Below, piece by piece: positions 48,180-64,000 of a stretch of 64,000 nucleotides of DNA; the first letter of the stretch is position 1, and every line of letters starts with the position of its first letter. A program made the position numbers and the translations under genes. The DNA is taken from NCBI GenBank assembly GCA_009760855.2, contig WPIO01000003.1, forward strand, positions 8,640,001 to 8,704,000, read 5' to 3'. The notes under the pieces were generated by a model. The model saw only the letters and a list, made by a program, of their open reading frames with translations, did no database searches and had not been told where the DNA came from. This DNA is from Cristatella mucedo. Its lineage: Eukaryota; Bryozoa; Phylactolaemata; Cristatellidae.

Positions 48180-51100
48180 GGTGTCGTGCGTCGTGTCAAT
48201 CTCGGCGGGCTCGAGCGGCTGCTCAGCAGGCTACAACGGAACGCTCGAGGCGCCTCCGTTGGCCGAGCACGAATGTCGGCCAGGCGCGTCGCGGCCTTGA
48301 GCGTTTTCGCGTTTTCCTTTCCTTTTTCGCCGCTGCAGGCGAGCGGTCGCAGGCGAGTGGCTGGGTGCAGTTGCACACGATTGCCTGTCAAGTCACCAAA
48401 GACCTAATCGAAGCAGCGGGGCCAAGGTACGTGGCCGTCATCCAAAATCGGCTGTCGGTAGCAGACCGACCAGTCGAGGCGAGAAGGTGCGTAAGCAGGC
48501 TGCTGTCTACTAGCAAGATGAGTCTGGTCTGCACTTCAAACATCAAGACCGCGAGTGAAAGCGCCCGCTGAAGTATACCGCGTGAGTATTGCCGAGAGCT
48601 GCACCGGAAGCCAGCCGTGCACTTTGAATGTAGTGCTTTTTCGATACAAGAAGCCATACTCCTTCAAAATCTGTATAGAAAATGGTCGAATACTCCTGTC
48701 GATGTTCGAAAGAAAAAAGTCAAGAAAGCGTCGACCCGACCGAACTCCGGCGGCCAGCAGATCTCGGGCGTGCGGTCGGGAAACCTCTGGGCATGGTCTC
48801 GCAATTGTACTTTGACAGCCAGTGGCAGAGCACTGCTGGCGGACAATGGCATTGCCGCGACATGACATGCACAGTAGCCTAACGGATACTCCGGCGTTTC
48901 CTCCGTAGTCAGAGCGCCGAGCCGGAACGAGGCGGACGCCGGCAGTAGGAGCAGCAGCTGTTTGTTGTTCGAGCGGCTGCGGTCGTCAGCAGCCGATCGA
49001 TGACCTCGGGTAGAGACGAGCCCAGCGTGCGTAGTCGCACTCGCGAAAGGCGGCTGCCATTTAACTGCTGCCGCTAAGACCTGCAGCTGGTACAAGGCCC
49101 CGCTGGCGCAGAAGACGCAATTGAGCGTCATCGCTTTTACGCAATTGAGCGTCGTCGCTTTTACGCGCCTCACTTGATGTGAAGTGACATCTAAATGCAA
49201 AGCGGCGCCCGGCGGCGCTCCGTTGTGCTACGCATTAATGCCTCAGTAAGCTGTGCAGCTGCCCCTGGTCAATCTCGGCTCTAGCCGTCGGCGCTTGAGA
49301 CGCTGAAAGGGCGCTCTCATGGGCTGCCGACGAAGCCGCCGTCCTCCCCCCTGCTACGACCTGACGTCCTTATTGGTCGCCGAGATAGCTCTCGACGATG
49401 GGCGGGAGTCGGACTGCTCGTCCATTTCGGCTCCCCTGGTTTCGGCCACACTGTCGACTCTGGTCTCCAAATCGGCACAGCCGCTACCCATGGCTATTCA
49501 TACCAAGGAATGCCAAGCCATTTTGGTCGTATGGCGGTCGTTGCTGTGCCGCAGCGGAAACGACCTGAGGGTTCGAGTTTTGCTCAGTCCGGCGCCTCTT
49601 TGCTACGGCGATCGACGTCCGATTCGGGTTCGGGCTTGGGTTGTCCAGCGCTGCTCCTCAAGAGCACGCCCTCTCGCCCCAGGCTAGGCGTCGCCAGGCC
49701 AATAAGTGAGCTCGAGGCGGGACCGGAGAAATCGCCGGCTCCGAGGCACGTTCGTGGGGGGGGGGGGCGGTGGCGGAAAATGGACACCACGACAGCGGTA
49801 TGGCGCCAATTAGCAGGTGCTCTCGCCGGCTTCCGGCCGTCGCATGGCGCCGACCAGCGGGCGCTCTCGCCGGCTTCCGGCCGCTGCAATCTCGCCGCAG
49901 CTGCGTCCGTACGCATGTCAACGTGTACCGGCATCCCGCGAGTGTAGGTCGCCCTCTGCGGTAGTTACGCCGAGTGCTCTGTCAACAATCGGCTTCCGCG
50001 GGCAGTGTAAACACGCTCTCCTTCTTTTAAACCTATTTGCGAATCGTAGAGGATCCGCGGACTGGTTTACAGCGGAAAATCGAATGCATCGATTTTCTGC
50101 CCACTTCGGGTGGCGGCAGCAGGATCGATAAGTGAAAGCGATACCTAGCGCTCTCCGCAGCCCGCGTGGTTCTCCTCTTTTTTTTGGCTGCCGGCGCTGG
50201 CCTCCGCGACGCGAGACTCTGGCCGGTACCGGCCGCCCGGACGATCGAGGCGAGACAGGAAGCTGTCAGCACGGTGAGCGACACGTAAGTACGCTCGAAG
50301 TGTGCCGAAACGGCTGTCGAGCCTGGCGAACGCGCTCTTCCGAAGCATCGCATTTGTCGTGCGCAACGGCTACTGTGCGTGGGTATGCCGCGGCTTGATC
50401 GATAGGCAACCGCGTACAGAGCTGGGACCGTTCAGGACGGACACTTACTTAAGCCCCAAGGTAAACCGCGACGGCGGCAGCCCCGGTGGCGAGGTGACGT
50501 TCTCGCGGCTCCGCTGACCGCCGACCGCTCGACTCGCCGGTGAGCCGTCGCGTCCCTGCAGCGCTGAAGCTCGGAAGCGAGCTCTGAGCCGGAAGTTTCG
50601 CCGTCGCTCGATCCGGCCGCAGTTTCGAGCGCATCCGCATTTGCCGAAGGTGCGTCGGGAAGGGCTGCTGACTGATATGGGACGGCGGCAGCTCGGGGTT
50701 CCCGAGGTTCCTGGCCAGCGGCGTCTCCTTTCGGTAGAACCACCCTCGGCGAGAGGCGACGAGCGGGAACAGGCGTACGAGCGTTTGCAAGCAACGTAAG
50801 TCCGGAGGGCACTTCTTAGGAGGAGAGGCCGCCGCTCGCGTACAGCTGACGGGGTAACTGGCGACGTTGTCGGCGTCAGCGTGCGAGGTCCGATGGCGAT
50901 GCGTACTCACTTAAGGACCCGGTGCTGTGGGTTCGGGAGCGAGACTCTGGCGTCGGCCCGTCGTGCTCCCGGCGACGACACGGGCGACGTCCGTACGGAC
51001 GCTCTGCTGTCTTGGAGCTCGGCCGTCCCGCAGTCCGTGTCGGCTTGAAGCTGGCGTGCTGGCCGTCACCTTCTCTGAATTTCCTGTTTGCTGGCTTGAC

Positions 51101-51290
51101 AAGCAGACTGGCATTGAACCCGGCAACCAAAGAACTCACTCTCGAAATGTGAGGAGCAGCCGTGCAGTCTTCTCTACTAGAAACCAGCGCCAGCAGGACA
51201 GTCGGGAACACGCCGCTAGCAATTTAGCGCTCGAAGCATTCGCTGCTAGGCATCGTCAGAACATCGCGATGTAGCTGGGAAATTCAGTAG
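48180..51290. promoter_or_regulatory. GC- and CpG-rich block, island-like
   Basis: About 3 kb is strikingly GC- and CpG-rich compared with the AT-rich neighbours on both sides. That explains its crowd of overlapping open frames on all strands. None has a recognisable domain. Donor-like strings occur on + (ACGTAAGTACG at about 50285, AACGTAAGTCCGG at about 50799) and on minus (TTAAGTAAGTG opposite 50440, TTAAGTGAGTACG opposite 50905). Local duplications: 24-bp (GCAATTGAGCGTC-TCGC) at about 49119-49165 and 44-bp (TGGCGCC...CTCGCCGGCTTCCGGCCG) at 49801 and 49845. A run of 11 G lies near 49757. It could be a CpG-island promoter with non-coding first exons, or an old repeat. Confidence 0.4.
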
Positions 51291-51689
51291 CGTCCTAACG
51301 CTTTGCCACATTCGCAACAGAGTGGCCTTCTCTGCTGCAGTTTCTTGAATCTGCATTACGTATATCTTTAGTGCAGCAGATCTGGAGGTAACACTCAGGC
51401 CAGTGCTGTTTACAAGACGATGCACTCTCGGGTCTGGCAGTAGTAGCCGAGCAACCAGTCAGCAACACGTACGTCTATGGCATATAAACTAGAGAGGTGG
51501 TGCGGGCACCTTGTGTGGGCACCCACAGCAGACCGATCCCCTGGCAAAGAAGGTTAGCAGATCTTAACGGCTCGAGCGAGTGCTGTCAAATGTAACGCGG
51601 TAGGAGCACGAGAATATGCAACAATAATAAAAGTAAAGGAACAATAAGCATCAATTGCATTTGCATAGCGCCACAAAAATTATAAAATA

Positions 51690-51765
51690 TAATCATTAAG
51701 TATAGCGCCAAAAAAGAGAGAACTGTATCTCTATTCAGGCGCTTCTCATTTCCTTCGAAAGAGCT
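51690..51765 (-). mobile_element. SINE-B 3' tail, reverse orientation
   Basis: AAGTATAGCGCCAAAAAAGAG, AACTGTATCTC and CAGGCGCTTCTCATTTCC match the tail only. Confidence 0.65.
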
Positions 51766-52054
51766 GAAGATGCAACCATTAATTAGGCAGAGCCATTGGC
51801 TCTGCCTGGCTGAAAGACCAACAGAAACCGGTCTTCGTGATTAATGGGAGAAAGTCGCTCACATCCTACAACAGAGCAGTTTAATTTGTATCTTTAAGTG
51901 TTTCACAGTGTACCACTTTTGAGGTGCTTAATTTAACGTCTGCACTCAATCAAATATGCTACTTTTTTTAACATGCTTTTGCAGTATTTTTCCAGAGACC
52001 CTAATTGCAGACGCACAAGTCCTGCTATCGAGAGTGCACATTCAATCATTTTGA

Positions 52055-52205
52055 ACTAATACATATAATTCATTTTTATAGCGCTCCAAGAGAACTTAAT
52101 CTCCATTCAGACTCTTCACGTATGTCTTGGGGTTCAAACCTGCGACCTCATCCAGACCTTGGTCGGGGCGAGCACATTGACCGCTGGACCAAATAAACTC
52201 TGATG
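52055..52205 (-). mobile_element. SINE-B copy, reverse orientation
   Basis: TTTATAGCGCTCCAAGAGAA, the reverse B box GGGGTTCAAACCTGCGACC, GACCTTGGTCGGGGCGAGCA and the reverse A box CCGCTGGACCAAATAA. It is the best full-length SINE-B in the right half. Confidence 0.82.
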
Positions 52206-53415
52206 ATGTTCTCTGTACGTTTTTTTTTACATCAAGGAACGTATAAACCATATTTCTGCTTTTCAAATCACTTTCTCCTTGTTTACTATTTTTCACACAC
52301 GTAATAAGTATATTAATTGACAGCACACTATATATGACATAACTAAAATGATCAATACTAACTACTAATCTCGAAAGGGATCATTTCAAAGCTTTAGCAT
52401 ATGAAAGATTCAGCTCCTATGCATCTTAAGCCCGGAAATTACAACCGTCTGAAATCACGGCATCCCCTGAGTTGATAGAATTTATTTTGAATCTTAACCT
52501 CACACGTTTCGCCCAAAATGTGCTGCATCAATTTGAACCATCTTTTACGTGCCTATACATATAGCAATTTTGAATGATATTTTCAGCTGAATATGAAACA
52601 ATAAAACAAATATATATTTTCAATTTTGATGTACAATAATTTACTCCTCATCTAGGTGCTTTGCATATGGTGCTTTCTTTCTAGCATACACGAAGTGATT
52701 GGTAAGCGCTTTAGCTCTCAAAAAAGAGATTAAGACATACGTCATTTTATTACTTTTATGAACTCACCTTAGCAAACTTTACAAATATGTGTGAACTCAA
52801 GAAGAATGACTTTGGCTTTGATTCTTGTTCGCATAGATAATAGTAGGAATGCAAAGCGCTACAATAAAGTTCTGTTCGATCTCGTATGACTGCCGCTGGG
52901 ACACGTGATCTAAAGCTTCGGTGACGTCAGATGGGTCTGGACCTGGAACCACAATAGAAAGAAAGTTATTTCGGAGACAAGGAAAACGATAGCTTCATAC
53001 AACCGAAGCATGATGTCTCCAAATCGAAAGTTGTCTAGCTGCGCCATCAGCTCTCGAAGTCTTGCTAATACATGGGTCAATAAGATTCAGTGGTCATTTG
53101 CTCGAGGCCATGTACTAATTGCATAATTTGAATCCGCATTCGGCGGCATATTTGAAATATATTGGTAGGCTGCAAAAGGCTACGCTATCAGTAACTGCTA
53201 AGCCCCATCTCTGCTTCAAAATTGTTCAAATCATAATACTCCCGTTATCGTTGGGTGTTTTGAATTCTCGCTAGTTTGGTGGATTTACTTACGAAGCTCC
53301 TTTGAGCACCCTGGCTGCACCATTAAACAACAGCGGAAAGTCAGGTAGGGATAGGAAGAGAAATGGCTTAGACCATTTTTATTTCTACATTAATGCTGTT
53401 TAACATATTTTAAAT
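52206..53415. other. No gene recognised
   Basis: AT-rich sequence with no exon or known repeat that I can identify. Confidence 0.5.
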
Positions 53416-53419
53416 ATAT

Positions 53420-53520
53420 ATTTAATTTGTATAGCGCCATATATATATAGCGCCATCGCATACATCATAAGAGAACTTAATCTCCATTCAGGCGCCTCAC
53501 AAATGCTACGGGGAGGATGT
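53420..53520 (-). mobile_element. SINE-B 3' tail, reverse orientation, with TA expansion
   Basis: TTTGTATAGCGCCATATATA duplicates into a second TATAGCGCCATCGC, followed by AAGAGAACTTAATCTCC and CAGGCGCCTCACAAATG. Confidence 0.7.
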
Positions 53521-53525
53521 ATCCT

Positions 53526-53567
53526 CGAAATAGAGCAATATGCTTTCAAGCATATTGCTCTATTTCG
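53526..53567. repeat. Perfect hairpin, 20-bp arms and 2-base loop
   Basis: CGAAATAGAGCAATATGCTT at 53526-53545 is the exact reverse complement of 53548-53567, with TC between. It adjoins the SINE-B tail, and short GTTCGTCTA/GTTCGCTAG repeats follow to about 53605. Confidence 0.97.
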
Positions 53568-53609
53568 CTAGGTTCGTCTAGTTCGTCTAGTTCGCTAGGT
53601 TCGTCTCTA

Positions 53610-55114
53610 ACTTGCTTGAAATTTTAACCAGACAATGAGACAGTTTGGTGGCACTATTTGTGGTCAATAAATTTTGGTGATTCCCTTTCTCATGAGAGCT
53701 TCCATTCCACGCGGCACTCGTTTCGAGATTAATTTGGCTTTTACTGAAATAATCGACAGGCATACTGCTGATATTTCAGTGTCCTTACCCCTCGTTTCGA
53801 TTGTCCCGAAAAATATAGCACCTCGAGTTTTGAAATATACCCATACATATTTTATTGTTGCATGAAATCGTTGTTAATTAGCAAATGTTTTTGCCAGAAG
53901 CTATGATTTGCGTGTTTTTGGGAATACTGCTGACAAGTAGTGCATTCTTATCACGTTGATTTACTGGGTGCCAAAACAAGCATGCAAAGGTTATGCCTGT
54001 TTTGAGACGTTATTGAGCAGCTTCCAACATGGTCACAATTTTCGACCTATGTTTTCTAATATAACGACCAGAAAATGGAGTAATAACATGCAAGACATGC
54101 ACAAAAAATGCGCCCCTCCATAAAAATCCATCCCACCGATAGTTCCTTAGTAAAAATCAAGAGTTTGAAGTACATTATGTTTCGCACCTGTCCAGGCAAG
54201 TATATCTCGACGACACAGCAAGAAATAGATGGAGCTGCAGCAAGGAAAACCATCCAACAGCGTGACATATGAACAAGAAACTAGAAAATGGCTTCCAAAG
54301 TCTTAATTCGCTAGATGTGTGGACTGCATGCACCAAGTTGAACTGACAGAATTTATTATCACTTGACGCTTTTTAATGCCTGTAGATAACCATCGTTTTG
54401 GCGTATCAGATGTTTGCTAAGATTTAAGTAACTATTTAGTGCGCTTCGACAGATCTTTTTCATCAGAGCAAGTAGCCGGGTAGTTTCAACCTCAGTGCAA
54501 CACCTATTTCCTGCGGTGTCTCAAACTGTTATATAATACGTTTGCATATGCAAAACAGAATGGCTCGAATCTAAACTATTCATAAATAAGTGCCCCACAA
54601 ACACAACGAGATGCATTTTTTGAGAGGGGATACTTGCTTGACATTTTTACTAAACCTTACTTGGCCATTTTTTATTATTGCTACCAAAAACTATTCTTCA
54701 AAAGAAGCACTTGTGTCCGACCCTCAGACCCCAATAAAAACCATTTTAGACTTTGGTCTCAGCAAGTATAGTTAGCGGAGGCAATAAGTACAATGTCTGA
54801 CAATGGTCTTTTCTTTTTATATTTGATCGTGGGTATTAATTGTTAGTCTTAATTTCATACAGCCTTGCTATGCTTTAAGTTTTGTCTTGATTTCGTTGAG
54901 CATGAATTTTCCAAGTCAGTTCTGAAGCAACCTGGCTTTAAGCACTACTCTATATTCACCCGTTATTCATATTTGGCAAGCCTTATAAGATATGACTGCA
55001 CCCGTGTAAATAACCTTGCTAAATGAGCCTTTTTTAGTTTGTAGAGATACATCTGACATACTCTCAATTTTGAAGCACACTATTTTTTTGCACCATCAAA
55101 ACATGCCAATATAT

Positions 55115-55122
<8 letters not shown>
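53610..55122. other. No gene recognised
   Basis: AT-rich. The frames at 53674-53865, 54056-54268 and 54590-54775 lack motifs. Confidence 0.5.

Positions 55123-55190
<68 letters not shown>
55123..55190. repeat. (TA)n microsatellite
   Basis: About 34 TA units, upstream of the pentraxin-type gene. Confidence 0.97.
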
Positions 55191-55191
<1 letters not shown>

Positions 55192-55724
55192 TTGGATGCA
55201 CCAAATTTCACCTTCTCATGAAATCCATCGCAATGTCTATTTTGAACCTCCTCTCTGAAAATCAAGAGTTAGAAACAAACTATTGCTCTTGTGAGAAGGC
55301 TGGTAATTGTTGATCGATGATTAAAATCCTCATTCATGCCAAGCGCCAGATTTATAGCAAGCACTCTTTATCTATCAATGTGTTCATACTACAGCTATGA
55401 TTATTTTAACATTGTCCCATTTTAAAATTTTTACTCTTTTTAAAAATTCCAAAGATAGAGTGTATTAAACTCTTGCTGACAGCTCAAAAACAACCTTTAG
55501 CATTGCACACCGCAGGGGAACCAGTTTGAGGGGAACCAGTTTGAGAATGACACGCTGGCGCCACTTGAATGTTTTGGCGAGGCTATTTACTAATTTTCCT
55601 TTTTGTCAGTGAAGGCTTCAAATATTCGCATGTGAACCGTCCACGTATATGCTCTTGAGTTAATCTGCCGTCTGAGTAGCATCTGGAAATTTTTTTGCAG
55701 TAATCGATGCAATGGCATGAAAGA

Positions 55725-63226
<7,502 letters not shown>

Positions 63227-63414
63227 GTAAGAGGTTGCTGCACGCAATTTCAGCTATTGCCCAGATTTCTGGCAGATCAAAGCAGTAACGTTTTCACCAC
63301 GACCCCAATTTTAAAAGGCAGAGGAATAGGTAATGCTAAAACACGAAACTTGACCCTGTTCTGGATGAGTTTGCTCCTATGACAAAGCCTATTTATTATA
63401 TGCCTTTACTCACT

Positions 63415-63812
63415 AGTTTCAGCCCTATAGTACCTTCAGGTTCTCCTTGAACAATAAATTAGCTTTTCCATTCCTAAACTTGAAGACCATTGGCGATAGA
63501 AGCTCTTGCTGGACAGGTCCTAGACTGTGGAAATCACTACCACAACTCTTACGCAACGAGTTATACTATCTTGCTGCCGACTTTGGCACATACTGTCCAG
63601 CCGTTCTGAGCTGCTACTTCCATACTACTCACTACATCAGCTGCTATCCTGACTCAGCTATGCTTCTCACTTTCTCTTTGTTGCTAGAGATGAATCTGTT
63701 CGCTACCGAATGCGTACCGAAAGCCGCTTAGGCTTTGAGGGCGCTGGAAAAAACTCATGCGCAACACCCACTTAGTCTTTGTGGAGTTACAGACGGAGAT
63801 ACAATTACATTA
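63415..63812 (+). mobile_element. LINE-B 3' end in the intron after exon 5
   Basis: NNKLAFPFLNLKTIGDRS and GPRLWKSLPQLLRNEL in the frame 63447-63731, then CCACTTAGTCTTTGTGG and ACAGACGGAGATACAATTAC. Confidence 0.88.
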
Positions 63813-64000
63813 CACTTATTGCAAACGTATAAATAGCTAGGACCTAATAAACGCAAGCTTGAGAAAGCATAAAAACATCTCACGACAGACTGGTATGCAA
63901 GGACTATTGAAACGAGAGAGGTGGTACAAGTCAGTCGTATATATGGTCATGTTTGGCCTTTATAAAGCATCTTGGAATCACAGATACACAATCAAAGATC
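63813..64000. other. Intron sequence to window edge
   Basis: No further exon of the pentraxin-type gene is visible before the window ends. Confidence 0.5.

Noticed and set aside
49319-51274. Many overlapping Arg/Pro/Ala-rich frames of 100-178 codons
   Set aside because: High GC lowers stop-codon frequency on all six frames; none has a domain, consistent splice pattern or preferred strand.

Overview
The window is nuclear DNA from an animal. Genes are split by GT-AG introns. Intergenic and intronic DNA is full of decayed LINE retrotransposons, tRNA-derived SINEs, cut-and-paste transposons and long microsatellites. Repeat content and gene architecture suggest a (probably marine) invertebrate or basal deuterostome; the sequence alone does not fix the phylum. 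Most of the open frames of 60-150 codons here are chance frames or pieces of repeats.

Three host genes can be supported, all on the + strand. (1) A complete seven-exon TYW3 gene (wybutosine tRNA modification) spans 9133-20039. All splice junctions were found by homology and phase, giving a 247-residue protein. (2) A candidate two-exon gene (26678-26734 and 29788-30072) would encode a 113-residue single-pass membrane protein I do not recognise. (3) The 5' part of a secreted modular protein runs from 55725 past the right edge: signal peptide, EGF-like exon, two exons forming a pentraxin/LamG fold, and a further Cys-rich exon. All its junctions are phase 1.

Region by region. 0-5 kb: decayed fragments of a mobile-element ORF family plus a LINE. 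5.27-7.43 kb: a Mutator-like (MULE) transposon with 9-bp target duplication, inverted-repeat ends and a broken FLYWCH/MULE transposase. 7.9-8.25 kb: two adjacent fold-back structures with AT loops. 8.75-20.2 kb: a SINE and TYW3. 20.2-26.2 kb: tandem duplications, LINE and SINE copies, and a TIR-bounded element whose ORF ends in a PCNA-binding-like motif. 26.2-30.1 kb: the membrane-protein gene, with a LINE inserted just upstream of its last exon. 30-45 kb: dense LINE copies, including two head-to-head pairs and one nested insertion, plus an LTR-like segment and a second copy of the 3-4 kb ORF family. 45-48 kb: little. 48.2-51.3 kb: an unusually GC- and CpG-rich block without a convincing gene. 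51.7-55.7 kb: SINE pieces and a perfect 20-bp-arm hairpin. 55.7 kb to the end: the pentraxin-type gene, with LINE-filled introns.

The main repeat families are: LINE-A, an L2/CR1-type element whose 3' end folds into a stem-loop and finishes in TTATT repeats; LINE-B, a related but distinct family ending in an ACAGACGGAGATAC motif; SINE-B, whose 3' tail resembles that of LINE-A; and SINE-A, a second tRNA-like family.
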